Source of the DNA: Limnohabitans parvus II-B4
Lineage (GTDB): Bacteria > Pseudomonadota > Gammaproteobacteria > Burkholderiales > Burkholderiaceae_C
NCBI RefSeq assembly: GCF_003063455.1
Contig: NZ_NESN01000004.1
Coordinates: 62,001 to 126,000, forward strand
DNA length: 64,000 bases
Direction of reading: 5' to 3'
Shown: piece after piece, positions 10,779-19,066 of the stretch
How positions within the stretch are numbered: the first letter of the stretch is position 1
Layout of the letters: every line of letters starts with the position of its first letter
Made by a program: the position numbers and the translations under genes
The notes under the pieces: generated by a model
What the model was told of the DNA's origin: nothing
The model's input: only the letters and a program-made list of their open reading frames with translations
Database searches by the model: none

Positions 10779-11081
10779 ATGATCGCCGCCTGGCAAATGG
10801 GTTTCTTGATGGCACTGGCTTTGCTGGCTGCTAACTTGCCTTTTGCCAATCAACGCATTTTGCTGGTTGGGCCCTTGCGGAGCACCAAGTCACTGGCCAT
10901 TCGGCTGGCGGAGTTGGTGCTGTTGTATTTTGGGGTCGGTGCCGTGGGCCTGGCGCTCGAAAATCATGGTGGCCAGATCGCTCCCCAGGGCTGGGAGTTC
11001 TATGCCATCACGGGCACCCTGTTTGTGACCTTGGCGTTCCCCGGCTTTGTGTACCGCTACCTGATGCACCGCCCGCATTGA
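10779..11081 (+). CDS. DUF2818 family membrane protein, last gene of the nuo cluster
   Basis: This is a 100-aa hydrophobic protein with about three helices. The pattern AANLPFANQRIL, then RLAELVLLYFGVGAVGLALE and FPGFVYRYL, matches my memory of DUF2818 (PF10993), a family found directly after nuoN in betaproteobacteria. I start it at ATG 10779, 10 bases after the nuoN stop, rather than at an upstream start inside nuoN. Its function is not known. Position suggests a role in complex I assembly or stability, but that is inference only. Confidence 0.8.
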   Translation: MIAAWQMGFLMALALLAANLPFANQRILLVGPLRSTKSLAIRLAELVLLYFGVGAVGLALENHGGQIAPQGWEFYAITGTLFVTLAFPGFVYRYLMHRPH

Positions 11082-11105
11082 CCGCCTGCTTGTGCACCGT
11101 TTTGC

Positions 11106-11690
11106 ATGTCTGACGATCACCTGATCGAACACCGACTCAGCCAGGAAGAATTGCTGCACGGCAACTTCCTGCACGCTTTTCGCGACACCGTTCGCTTGCC
11201 CAATCAAAGTCTGGCCACACGGGAGTACGTGGTCCATCCTGGCGCGGTCATGGTCATTCCGATGCTTGAGACACCCGATGGTTTGCGTTTGGTGCTGGAG
11301 CGCCAATACCGTTACCCGGTCGGCCAGGTGATGATCGAATTCCCGGCGGGCAAGCTCGACCCGGGCGAAGACCCGTTCTTGTGTGCACAACGCGAGCTGA
11401 TGGAAGAAACCGGCTACACCGCACGCCAGTGGGTGAGGGCGGGCGTATTGCACCCGGTGATCGCGTATTCGACAGAAGTCATCGAAATCTGGTTTGCCAA
11501 AGACCTGACGCTGGGTGAACGCCAACTCGATTCAGAAGAGTTTCTGGATGTGTTCACCGCCACACCCGCAGAGCTGATGGCCTGGTGTCGAGACGGCCAA
11601 GTCACCGATGCCAAAACCCTCACGGGCGCGCTTTGGTTGCAAAATGTGCTGGCTGGCGATTGGCCGCTGACCTGGCAAACCTTGCCCTGA
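11106..11690 (+). CDS. NUDIX hydrolase, ADP-ribose pyrophosphatase-like
   Basis: This 194-aa cytosolic protein carries a complete NUDIX box, GKLDPGEDPFLCAQRELMEETGY being the core region, with the catalytic REx2EE arrangement. The preceding segment RQYRYPVGQVMIEFPAG is typical of the ADP-ribose diphosphatase (NudF) branch. It probably cleaves ADP-ribose or another nucleotide sugar to AMP. It sits between DUF2818 and DUF1178 with 12-24 base gaps, so it may be cotranscribed with the end of nuo. The exact substrate cannot be read from the sequence. Confidence 0.85.
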   Translation: MSDDHLIEHRLSQEELLHGNFLHAFRDTVRLPNQSLATREYVVHPGAVMVIPMLETPDGLRLVLERQYRYPVGQVMIEFPAGKLDPGEDPFLCAQRELMEETGYTARQWVRAGVLHPVIAYSTEVIEIWFAKDLTLGERQLDSEEFLDVFTATPAELMAWCRDGQVTDAKTLTGALWLQNVLAGDWPLTWQTLP

Positions 11691-11702
11691 CATCTTCCGC
11701 CC

Positions 11703-12200
11703 ATGAAAGTCCTGGACCTTCAATGTTCGCAGGGTCACAGCTTTGAAGGCTGGTTTGGCTCTCAAGACGACTACGACGCACAGCGTGCGCGGGGTCTGCT
11801 CACGTGCCCGGTGTGCAACGACAGCGAGATCGTCAAAATGCTCTCGGCTCCCCGCTTGAATCTGGGGCATGGCGTGGGCCCGGTGGCGGCCGCGTCTGAA
11901 ACGTCGGGCAAAGACAATGCCAGTCCTTCGGGCCCCCCTGCTTTGCCGGATACGGCCGCTGCGCATGGCTTGCAACACATGCAAGCGGCCATGCTGAACA
12001 TGGTGCGCCATGTGATCGCCAACACAGAAGATGTGGGCCCCCAGTTTGCCGAAGAGGCCCGCAAGATCCATTATGGTGAGCGCGAAGAACGCAACATCCG
12101 TGGCCAGGCCACCCGAGAAGAAACCGAAGCCTTGCTGGAAGAGGGCATTGACGTCATGCCCTTGCCCGTGCCCGAAAACCTCAAGGGTCCGCTGCAATAA
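11703..12200 (+). CDS. DUF1178 family protein
   Basis: This is a 165-aa protein of unknown function. The N-terminus MKVLDLQCSQGHSFEGWF followed by LLTCPVCND gives a CxxxH plus CPVC arrangement that looks like a small zinc ribbon. The middle (AAASETSGKDNASPSGPP) is low complexity and probably a linker. The C-terminal half (VRHVIANTEDVGPQFAEEARKIH) is conserved in DUF1178 members as I know them. It starts 12 bases after the NUDIX gene, as in related Burkholderiales. Confidence 0.8.
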   Translation: MKVLDLQCSQGHSFEGWFGSQDDYDAQRARGLLTCPVCNDSEIVKMLSAPRLNLGHGVGPVAAASETSGKDNASPSGPPALPDTAAAHGLQHMQAAMLNMVRHVIANTEDVGPQFAEEARKIHYGEREERNIRGQATREETEALLEEGIDVMPLPVPENLKGPLQ

Positions 12201-12244
12201 GTGCAGAGCCCGCGCTCCATACGGGATGGCGGGGCAAATGACTG

Positions 12245-12269
12245 TGTGGGAGCGAGCCCCTGCTCGCGC
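12245..12269. repeat. REP-like palindrome, single unit
   Basis: The head TGTGGGA is followed by the stem GCGAGC / GCTCGC around a CCCT loop. The same head with other, compensating stems recurs at 15794, 17168, 17926 and 32955. It lies in the 92-base gap between the DUF1178 gene and arfB. Confidence 0.6.
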
Positions 12270-12292
12270 ATGATGAAAGAGCCCCTAATCCG

Positions 12293-12700
12293 ATGAAACA
12301 CGCCCTGCACATCGACGATGCCGAAGTGGAACTGAGTGCCATCCGGGCGCAAGGCCCAGGAGGACAAAACGTCAACAAAGTCTCTAGCGCCATCCAGCTG
12401 CGCTTTGATGTGGCGGGCTCATCCTTGCCCGACGACGTCAAGCAGCGCTGGCTGCAGTCGGGCGACGGCCGCCTGACGCAAGAGGGGGTGTTCATCCTCA
12501 AGGCCCAGCGCCACCGAACCAAAGAGGCCAACCGGGTGGATGCTTGGGCCAGGTTGTACGAAACGCTGGACCTCTACGCCAAGCCCCCCAAACCCCGCAA
12601 GGCCACCAAGCCCACTTATGGCTCGGTCCAGCGGCGGCTGGAGGGCAAGGCCATGCAGTCGAAGATCAAAAGCGGCCGCCGCAAGGATGCGGCCGATTAG
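12293..12700 (+). CDS. arfB: Ribosome-rescue peptidyl-tRNA hydrolase ArfB
   Basis: This 135-aa class-I release-factor-like protein hydrolyses peptidyl-tRNA on ribosomes stalled at mRNA ends. The catalytic GGQ lies in [18 protein letters not shown]. The basic C-terminal tail (KIKSGRRKD) is the part that enters the empty mRNA channel in E. coli ArfB/YaeJ. It lacks the codon-recognition domains of RF1/RF2, as expected at this length. Its TAG stop overlaps the stop of the convergent miaA in a shared TTAG. Confidence 0.9.
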   Translation: MKHALHIDDAEVELSAIRAQGPGGQNVNKVSSAIQLRFDVAGSSLPDDVKQRWLQSGDGRLTQEGVFILKAQRHRTKEANRVDAWARLYETLDLYAKPPKPRKATKPTYGSVQRRLEGKAMQSKIKSGRRKDAAD

Positions 12701-13665
12701 CGCAGGCTTTCTAGGGCGATGCGCTGAACTTGCGCCAGCGGCTGATGTCCATCGGCCTGCACCACATGCCGCGTCGGCATGCTGCGCATCCAAGTGATTT
12801 GGCGCTTGGCCAGCTGTCGGGTGGCAAAGATGCCGCGCTCCCGGATTTCGGCTTCGGGCCAGCCCGCATCCAGCCCCTCCCAGGCTTGTCGATAGCCCAC
12901 GCAGCGCATGGATGGCAAATCAGGATCCAGGTCGCCGCGTGTCTTGAGCCGCTTGACCTCGTCCAGAAAGCCTTGCGCCATCATTTGGTCAAAGCGCAGT
13001 GCAATGCGCTGGTGCAGCCAGCCGCGATCTGTGGGCTCCAGGCTGATGACCGGGATGTGCCAGTCGGGCGCATGGGCTTTGGCGCTTTGGTGAAAGGACG
13101 ACAGGGTTTGGCCGGTCGAAGTCCACACTTCCAGGGCGCGACCAATGCGCTGGCTGTCACCCGGGGCCAGGCGAGCGGCGGTGATCGGGTCCACCTGGGC
13201 CAGCAGGGCGTGCATGGCTGGCCAGCCCAGGCTTTCGGCTTGTTGCTGGATGTGGGCACGAACCTCGGGGTTCGCTGCGGGAATGTCGTTCAAGCCTTCG
13301 AGCAAGGCCTTGAGGTAAAGCATGGTGCCGCCCACCAGCAGCGGGGTTTTGCCGCGCGCACGGATGTCCCGTATCAAACGCGTCGCATCTTTGGCGAATT
13401 CGGCCGCGCTGTAGCTTTGCAGCGGGTCGAGGGTGTCGATCAGATGATGGGGTACAGCGGCCAACTCTTCGCGGTTGGGTTTGGCTGTTCCGATGTCCAT
13501 GCCCCGGTAAAGCAGCGCGGAATCCACGCTGATGATTTCGGCCCCGCCTTGTGTCTGGAGTGCCTCGGCCAAGGCCAGGGCGGCTGCCGTTTTTCCGCTG
13601 GCGGTGGGGCCTGCGATCGCGATGGCGTCGATGGGTTTGGTGTGCATGGGGCTTTGTCTGCTCAT
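12697..13665 (-). CDS. miaA: tRNA dimethylallyltransferase
   Basis: MiaA transfers a dimethylallyl group to A37 of tRNAs reading UNN codons. The P-loop is GPTASGKT. The segments [32 protein letters not shown] and [19 protein letters not shown] ([15 protein letters not shown]) are family signatures. The open frame extends far upstream, in an alternate frame of the MFS gene. I start at ATG 13665 because it forms an ATGA overlap with the MFS stop (322 aa). ATG 13647 (316 aa) is equally plausible from length. It is the last gene of mutL-MFS-miaA. Confidence 0.92.
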   Translation of the reverse strand: MSRQSPMHTKPIDAIAIAGPTASGKTAAALALAEALQTQGGAEIISVDSALLYRGMDIGTAKPNREELAAVPHHLIDTLDPLQSYSAAEFAKDATRLIRDIRARGKTPLLVGGTMLYLKALLEGLNDIPAANPEVRAHIQQQAESLGWPAMHALLAQVDPITAARLAPGDSQRIGRALEVWTSTGQTLSSFHQSAKAHAPDWHIPVISLEPTDRGWLHQRIALRFDQMMAQGFLDEVKRLKTRGDLDPDLPSMRCVGYRQAWEGLDAGWPEAEIRERGIFATRQLAKRQITWMRSMPTRHVVQADGHQPLAQVQRIALESLR

Positions 13666-14879
13666 GCCGGTTGCGCGGCCACAGGCTCCGGGCGGCCATG
13701 GCGTTGCACAGCGGTCCAGGCCACGATGGTGATGATGCAAGCCCACAGCAAAATGCCATGTGCCAGTGCAAAAACGGGTCGGTCCATGTGTGCGCCCAGC
13801 CAGCCGCCCATGAAGAAAGCGCCCAGCATCATCAAAAAACCGTTCAGGGCCGAGGCGGTGCCTGCCCGGTGTGGGAAGGGCGCGACCGCACCGCTTTGTC
13901 CGCAAGGTTGGTGCACACCGTGGCCCAGCATGAAGATGTACATCGGCCCCATCACGGCCCAAGCCCCATACCAGTCCTGGCCCTGGCCCGCATAAGCCAG
14001 CGCGGCCATGCTCACGCCTGCCGTGATGGTCAGCACTGCCGCGATGCCCACAGTGCGGTGCACGCTGGTGCGCCGCAGCATCCAGCGGCACCAGAAGGTG
14101 CCCACGATGTAGGACAGTGACATGCTGAGCATGAGAAAGCCGTAAGCCGTTTTGCTGTAACCCATGAAGGTGACGAAGACAAACGACGAGCTGGCCAGAA
14201 AAGTGAACAACCCCAGGTAAGAAGCGGCCGACAGGGTGCACCAGGTGAGGAACACGGGATGGCGCAGGATGTCGAGGTTGGCACGGATCAGTGGCTTGGC
14301 GCGCAAGGCCTGCGCATCGGGCTGAGCCAGGGTTTCTTCAAACCGCCAATACAACAAGGCGAGTGTGGCGGCACCGAACACGGCGAGCATGAGCAAAGCG
14401 ATGCGCCAGCCCAACCAGTCGGTCAGCATACCGCCCAGCGGCGCACAAGCGCAGGCGATGATGCCCAGGCCGGTCAGGCCTTGCGACATGACGGTGGCCC
14501 CTTGGGCAGGTTGGAACAAATCACGCACCACGGCGCGTGCGGCCATGACGCCTGCACCCATGGCGATGCCTTGCACGGTGCGCCCCGCGATCAGCCAGGC
14601 CATGTCGGGCGCAAACGCGCAGGCCACCGAGGCCAGGGTGTAGGCACCCATGCCCCACAGCAAAATCGGGCGGCGGCCAAAGCGGTCAGACAGTGGGCCC
14701 CAGACGAGTTGCGACAGCCCAAAGGCCAGCAAAAGGGCTGTGAGTGTGAGCTGGGCCTGGCCCATGCCCGCGCCAAAGCCTTGGGTGATGGCGGGCAGGG
14801 CGGGCAAGTACAGGTCGGTGGTGACGGGTTGCAGGCCGAGCAGCAGGGCGAGAATGAGGACGATCAGTTTTTGCGGCAT
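13662..14879 (-). CDS. MFS multidrug exporter, Bcr/CflA family
   Basis: This 405-aa inner-membrane transporter has twelve hydrophobic segments. The opening [16 protein letters not shown] is the Bcr/CflA signature. The MFS loop motif appears as [16 protein letters not shown]. Family members export drugs or small metabolites by proton antiport. Here it lies between mutL and miaA on the same strand, separated from mutL by a 277-base gap holding a large inverted repeat. The substrate is unknown. Confidence 0.85.
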   Translation of the reverse strand: MPQKLIVLILALLLGLQPVTTDLYLPALPAITQGFGAGMGQAQLTLTALLLAFGLSQLVWGPLSDRFGRRPILLWGMGAYTLASVACAFAPDMAWLIAGRTVQGIAMGAGVMAARAVVRDLFQPAQGATVMSQGLTGLGIIACACAPLGGMLTDWLGWRIALLMLAVFGAATLALLYWRFEETLAQPDAQALRAKPLIRANLDILRHPVFLTWCTLSAASYLGLFTFLASSSFVFVTFMGYSKTAYGFLMLSMSLSYIVGTFWCRWMLRRTSVHRTVGIAAVLTITAGVSMAALAYAGQGQDWYGAWAVMGPMYIFMLGHGVHQPCGQSGAVAPFPHRAGTASALNGFLMMLGAFFMGGWLGAHMDRPVFALAHGILLWACIITIVAWTAVQRHGRPEPVAAQPA

Positions 14880-14940
14880 GCTGCCTTTGTGGTGGTTACT
14901 TCATGAAGCGCGATGGGCGAGGCTGGTGCGCGGCTGCCCT

Positions 14941-15096
14941 CATACTCGCTTCGCTCGCCAAATCGGGCAGTCCGCGCACCGGCCTCAACCATCGCTGTGT
15001 GGTGGTTCAAAGTCTGCTGTGTCTTTGAGCCCACTGACGCAGAGTCATGGGGGCGTGCCGCGCGGAGCTCGCGATTTGGCGAGCGAAGCGAGTATG
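14941..15096. repeat. Perfect 25-bp inverted repeat with 106-base spacer
   Basis: Bases 14941-14965 are the exact reverse complement of 15072-15096; both arms carry CTTCGCTCGCCAAATCG or its complement. Pairing continues imperfectly inward (GTCCGCGC against GCGCGGA). The element fills most of the 277-base gap between mutL and the MFS gene, and no gene is seen there. It would form a long stem-loop in a mutL-MFS-miaA transcript. Confidence 0.8.
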
Positions 15097-15156
15097 AGCG
15101 AGACCGCGTGGCGGGCCCCCAGGACTCGGATTCAGACTGAGGTGATGAAAGACCCA

Positions 15157-17130
15157 TCACCGACCCCGCAAAAACAGTGCATCCAGATCCCGCATCGTCA
15201 TCTGACGCCAGGTGGGGCGGCCGTGGTTGCACTGGTCAGAGCGTTCGGTTTCTTCCATCTGGCGCAACAAGGCGTTCATTTCGTCCAGCGTCAGTCGGCG
15301 GTTGGCGCGTACCGCGCCGTGACAGGCCATGGTGGCCAGGATCTCGTTTTGGGCGCGTTGCACCACGGTGCTGGCGTCGTGCTGGGCCAGCTCCGCCAGC
15401 ACGCTGCGGGCCAGCTCGACCGCATCGCCTTGCGCCAGGCTGGTGGGCACGGCGCGCACTGCCAGGGTTTTGGCCGACAGGGGCGAGATTTCCAGACCGA
15501 GTTGCTCCAGCGCCTCGGCGCAGGCCTCGGCCGTGGCCACTTCGGTGGGCGTGGCGGCAAAGGTGGCCGGTATCAGCAGCGGCTGGCTGGCGATGCGCGG
15601 GCCTTCGTCATCGGCGGCGTTGAGCTGGTTTTTCAGGCGCTCGTACACGATGCGTTCGTGTGCGGCGTGCATGTCCACCACCACCAGGCCTTGCTTGTTT
15701 TCGGCCAGGATGTAAACGCCGTGCAGCTGGGCCACGGCGCGGCCCAATGGCCAGTCACCTTCGGGTAGGGGTGAGGCAGGTGTCTCTGTGACCCTGTAGG
15801 AGCTTGCCCCTGCAAGCGAATCCCCTTCGGCCGCAGGGGTAGCCTCCCACATTCCTGCTGCCTCTGCGGCGTGCGGTGAGGGCTGCCACAACGCTTTCAA
15901 GTCGGCCATGGCCTGTTCGCCGTCCACACGGGGGCGCAAAAAATCGGCCGGTTTGTAGGCCGGGGCGTTGAAGCTGGACGGGCCGGGACGCTCAAAGGCC
16001 ATGCCGCCTTGTTGCCAGCTGGCCGATTCGGGCAGGGCTTTGGGGGCAGGGCCGTTCTTCAGATCAAAGTCCGGGGCTGCATTGGCGGCTTCGTCCGTCA
16101 GATTCTGCGATCGCGGTGCGGCCAGTGCGTTTTCCAGGGCGTGGCGCACGGCTTGGTGCACGGCGCGGCTGTCCCGAAATCGCACCTCGATCTTGGTGGG
16201 GTGCACGTTCACATCGACCAGCGTGGGGTCGATCTGCATGAACAGGGCATAAGCCGGTTGTTTGTGGCCGTGCAGCACGTCTTCGTAGGCGCTGCGCGCA
16301 CCGTGCATGACCACTTTGTCGCGCACAAAACGGCCGTTTACATAGGCAAATTGGTGGTCTGGGCGCGAGCGGGCGGCGTCGGGCAGACCGGCGCGGCCGA
16401 TCACCTTGAGCGGCCCGGCGTTGTATTCCACGGCGATGGACTGCGCCACAAACTCTTCGCCCAGCACATCGGCCAGACGCTGCTCCAGCCCAGCAGCACC
16501 GGGGTGCACGCGCCACTGCTCGACCAGCTTGCCCTCGTGCCAGATGGCAAAGCCCACATCGGGTCGGGCCAGCGCGTGGCGGCGCACCGCCTCGATGCAG
16601 TGCGCCAGCTCGGTGCTGTCACTTTTCAAAAACTTGCGGCGGGCGGGGGTCGAGAAAAACAGCTCTTTCACCTCCACCGTGGTGCCCACGGCGCGGGCTG
16701 CCGGGCGAATTTCGCCGGTTCGGCCATCCAGGGCAAAGGCGGTGGGCTGGCCGTCCATGCGCGAAAGCAGGGTCAATTCAGACACCGAGTTGATGGCGGC
16801 CAGTGCTTCGCCCCGAAAACCCATGGTCATCACGGATTCCAGCTCGTCCAGGTTGCCGATCTTGCTGGTGGCGTGGCGTTTGAGGGCTGTGGCCAGCTCG
16901 TCCGGGGCGATGCCGCCGCCGTCGTCTTCCACCGAAATCAGCCGGGTGCCACCACCCATCAGGCGCAGCGTGATGCTGCGGGCCCCTGCGTCCATGGCGT
17001 TGTCCACCAGCTCGCGCACGACCGATGCGGGGCGTTCGACCACCTCGCCAGCGGCGATTTGGCTGATCAGTTCATCAGGGAGTTCGCGGATGGGACGGCG
17101 CGCGGAAGCCGGGGTCTGTTGGGAAGTCAC
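15157..17130 (-). CDS. mutL: DNA mismatch repair protein MutL (endonuclease type)
   Basis: This 657-aa GHKL ATPase couples MutS to strand removal. The ATPase motifs are ERPASVVRELVDNAMDAGA (Glu40, Asn44), DDGGGI and GFRGEALAAI. The C-terminal domain holds DMHAAHERIVYE (residues 486-497), matching the metal-binding endonuclease motif DQHAx2Ex4E with Q changed to M, plus ACHGAV and CNHGRPT. This is therefore a nicking MutL, unlike that of E. coli. The start is GTG: an in-frame TAA lies just upstream and no ATG is available. Residues 426-446 of the variable linker are encoded by a REP-like element. It is divergent from dedA. Confidence 0.95.
   Translation of the reverse strand: MTSQQTPASARRPIRELPDELISQIAAGEVVERPASVVRELVDNAMDAGARSITLRLMGGGTRLISVEDDGGGIAPDELATALKRHATSKIGNLDELESVMTMGFRGEALAAINSVSELTLLSRMDGQPTAFALDGRTGEIRPAARAVGTTVEVKELFFSTPARRKFLKSDSTELAHCIEAVRRHALARPDVGFAIWHEGKLVEQWRVHPGAAGLEQRLADVLGEEFVAQSIAVEYNAGPLKVIGRAGLPDAARSRPDHQFAYVNGRFVRDKVVMHGARSAYEDVLHGHKQPAYALFMQIDPTLVDVNVHPTKIEVRFRDSRAVHQAVRHALENALAAPRSQNLTDEAANAAPDFDLKNGPAPKALPESASWQQGGMAFERPGPSSFNAPAYKPADFLRPRVDGEQAMADLKALWQPSPHAAEAAGMWEATPAAEGDSLAGASSYRVTETPASPLPEGDWPLGRAVAQLHGVYILAENKQGLVVVDMHAAHERIVYERLKNQLNAADDEGPRIASQPLLIPATFAATPTEVATAEACAEALEQLGLEISPLSAKTLAVRAVPTSLAQGDAVELARSVLAELAQHDASTVVQRAQNEILATMACHGAVRANRRLTLDEMNALLRQMEETERSDQCNHGRPTWRQMTMRDLDALFLRGR
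15794..15855. repeat. REP-like element pair inside the mutL coding sequence
   Basis: Two inverted units lie head to head. One is TGTAGGAGCTTGCCCC plus GCAAGCGA on the plus strand; the other is TGTGGGAGGC plus CGGCCGA on the minus strand. They are read in frame as part of the MutL linker (for example SLAGASSYR). The same units occur in intergenic spaces at 17168, 17926 and 32955. Confidence 0.75.
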
Positions 17131-17167
17131 CGTCTGATTTTAGGGGTTTGCGGTAGGCACATCTCTT

Positions 17168-17192
17168 TGTGGGAGGCTGCCCCTGCGGCCGA
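17168..17192. repeat. REP-like palindrome, single unit
   Basis: TGTGGGAGGCTGCCCCTGCG is the core, with stem GGCTGC / GCGGCC (one G-T pair). It lies in the divergent mutL-dedA gap and matches the right-hand unit found inside mutL. Confidence 0.6.
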
Positions 17193-17203
17193 ATGTCTGC
17201 GGG

Positions 17204-17209
17204 GATAAT
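17204..17209 (+). promoter_or_regulatory. Putative -10 box of dedA (GATAAT), 6 bases before the ATG
   Basis: GATAAT ends 6 bases before the dedA ATG at 17216, so transcription would start at or next to the start codon. No convincing -35 or Shine-Dalgarno sequence is seen. This is a prediction from sequence only. Confidence 0.4.
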
Positions 17210-17215
17210 CGGCGC

Positions 17216-17854
17216 ATGGACATCTTGTTGCAACTCGTCGATTTCATCCTCCATGTGGACCGTTATCTGGAGGCCTTTGTGGGGCAATATGGCGCTTGGG
17301 TTTATGCCTTGCTGTTCGTGATCATCTTTGTGGAGACCGGCTTGGTGGTCATGCCGTTTTTGCCCGGCGACTCGCTGCTGTTCATCGTCGGGGCGATGTG
17401 CGGTGCGGGTTTGATGAGCCTGCCGCTGGTGATGGGCTTGCTGCTGGTGGCGGCCATTTTGGGTGACCAGACCAATTACACGATCGGGCGCTACTTTGGC
17501 CCCAAAGTCTTCCAATGGGAGAACTCCCGGTTTTTCAACCGCCAGGCCTTTTTGCAGGCCAACGCCTTTTATGAGAAGTACGGCGGCATCACCATCATCC
17601 TGGCCCGTTTCATGCCGTTTATTCGCACTTTTGTCCCGTTTGTGGCAGGTGTGGCCGAGATGACCCGCCGCAAATTCACCACCTACAACGTGGTGGGCGG
17701 TGCCATTTGGGTGGTCGGGCTGACGCTGGCGGGTTATTTGTTTGGCAACTTGCCGTTTGTGCAAACGCACCTGTCCAAGATCATTTGGGCTTTGATCATC
17801 GTGCCCGGCCTGATCGCCATGTTGGGCGCTTGGAAGGCGCGTCGTGCTGGTTGA
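17216..17854 (+). CDS. DedA family (VTT domain) membrane protein
   Basis: This 212-aa inner-membrane protein has about five hydrophobic segments, including two re-entrant ones. The DedA signatures are FVETGLVVMPFLPGDSLLF and ARFMPFIRTFVPFVAG, with the conserved E and the R-x3-R pattern. Family members are thought to move undecaprenyl phosphate or phospholipids across the membrane; which applies here is unknown. It is divergent from mutL and followed by a REP pair. Confidence 0.85.
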   Translation: MDILLQLVDFILHVDRYLEAFVGQYGAWVYALLFVIIFVETGLVVMPFLPGDSLLFIVGAMCGAGLMSLPLVMGLLLVAAILGDQTNYTIGRYFGPKVFQWENSRFFNRQAFLQANAFYEKYGGITIILARFMPFIRTFVPFVAGVAEMTRRKFTTYNVVGGAIWVVGLTLAGYLFGNLPFVQTHLSKIIWALIIVPGLIAMLGAWKARRAG

Positions 17855-17925
17855 TTGGCCTCTGGTTCGTGCGCGATCCAGTCTGTGCCGAGGATTATTC
17901 AGTTTGACGTTGGGTATCCAGTCTG

Positions 17926-17997
17926 TTGTAGGAGCCAGCCCTGCAGGCGACAGATGTCCCATAAAGTTCACCCATCGCTTGCAGGCAAGCTCCTATA
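17926..17997. repeat. Inverted pair of REP-like units between convergent genes
   Basis: Unit 17926-17950 (TTGTAGGAGCCAGCCCTGCA core) faces an inverted unit at 17975-17997 (GCTTGCAGGCAAGCTCCTA core). The pair sits in the 191-base gap between dedA and the kinase gene, which converge here. Nothing else recognisable is in the gap. Confidence 0.65.
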
Positions 17998-18045
17998 CAC
18001 CCCTGCAACCCTGAGCGCTGCTCGCGCTGACAAGTAGATCTGACT

Positions 18046-18984
18046 TCAAAACGCCAATACCTCAGCCCGTGTCGGTGGCTGGCAACCTTGGCGGGTGCAG
18101 TTGATAGCAGCGGCTTTCATGGACAAATCGAGTGTGCTGGCCACGCGCCCAGCGGCACCGTCAGGCTGCAAGGCCCATTCGGCCAGGGTGTTGCCCCAGA
18201 AGGTGTCGCCTGCGCCCACGGTGTCGGTCACGGTGATGCGGGGCACGGGCAGGCTGTGGGTCCGGCCTTCGATGTCCAAATAAGCGCCGTCGCCGCCAAA
18301 GGTCAGGGCCACGCGGCTCAAGGCATCCGGTGCCACACCCGCACGCAATTCGTGCACCAGACGTGCAGATTCACCAATACCGACATTCGCAAAACCCATG
18401 GACTCCAGGTCTTCGTCGCTGGCTTTGAGCCAGTCGGTCAGGGTGATCACTTCGTGCAGGGCCTGCACATACGCGGTCAGGTCATGCGCCACTTTGGGCC
18501 GCAGGTTGATGTCCACGCTGATGGTCCAGCCCATCTCGCGTGCTGCCTTCAAAATGGCCACGACTTTGTGGTGTTCCGGCGGGATCAGCAGCAAGGAGCC
18601 TGTGTGCAGGATGCCCGGCGTTTTTTGCTGGTGCAGCAAAGCCACGATGCCGTCCACGGTGTAGTCGCGGTCGGCAATGCTTTCACGGTAAAACCCGTAG
18701 CTCGGTTGACCGTTTGTGACCTGCACCACCGCCAGCGAGGTGGGCAGGCGGCTGGTGCCGCCTGGCAGCTGTACGCCGTCACGCTGCAGCAGCTGCGCCA
18801 TGCCCTGGCCGAACAGGTCGTTGGATAAGGGGTTGAGGTAAGCCACGTCGGCACCGCGCAGCGCGGCGGCGCGTGCCATGTTGAAAGGGCTGCCGCCCAT
18901 GAAGGGACGCAATTGACCATCGGGCTGGGCGATGCAGTCCATCAGGGCTTCGCCGAGCACAAAAATTGGCGTGGTCATGGGCAT
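18046..18984 (-). CDS. PfkB-family carbohydrate kinase (fructokinase-like)
   Basis: This 312-aa cytosolic sugar kinase has the N-terminal substrate-binding GEALMDCI and MGGSPFNMARAAALRGADV. The ATP/anion-hole signature near the C-terminus is DTVGAGDTFWG, with the catalytic Asp. It probably phosphorylates the sugar imported by the adjacent ABC system, resembling the kinase gene of frc-type fructose loci. It is the last gene of the minus-strand arm, after the permease and a 9-bp stem-loop. A second ATG at 18978 is an alternative start. The exact sugar is not readable. Confidence 0.85.
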   Translation of the reverse strand: MPMTTPIFVLGEALMDCIAQPDGQLRPFMGGSPFNMARAAALRGADVAYLNPLSNDLFGQGMAQLLQRDGVQLPGGTSRLPTSLAVVQVTNGQPSYGFYRESIADRDYTVDGIVALLHQQKTPGILHTGSLLLIPPEHHKVVAILKAAREMGWTISVDINLRPKVAHDLTAYVQALHEVITLTDWLKASDEDLESMGFANVGIGESARLVHELRAGVAPDALSRVALTFGGDGAYLDIEGRTHSLPVPRITVTDTVGAGDTFWGNTLAEWALQPDGAAGRVASTLDLSMKAAAINCTRQGCQPPTRAEVLAF

Positions 18985-19000
18985 CGGTGGGGACAGTGGT

Positions 19001-19022
19001 GTGGCCTGAAGAATCAGGCCAC
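19001..19022 (-). other. Stem-loop between permease and kinase genes
   Basis: GTGGCCTGA and TCAGGCCAC form a perfect 9-bp stem with a 4-base loop. No U tract follows in the direction of transcription, so it is more likely an mRNA-stabilising or processing hairpin than a terminator. Confidence 0.5.
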
Positions 19023-19066
19023 AGGGTTAAAGAGGAATGAAAAACGGACGATGTTGCGAATTTTGC

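Noticed and set aside
14941..15096. Integron attC site or IS end for the 25-bp inverted repeat
   Set aside because: No integrase, no transposase and no core-site GTTRRRY motif was seen nearby.
14864..15232. Small ORFs within the 25-bp inverted repeat region
   Set aside because: Their sequence is dictated by the repeat arms (RFGERSEYE-type strings) and no start or Shine-Dalgarno supports translation.
16009..17208. 399-codon plus-strand frame across mutL
   Set aside because: It is antisense to conserved MutL ATPase motifs and has no family features.
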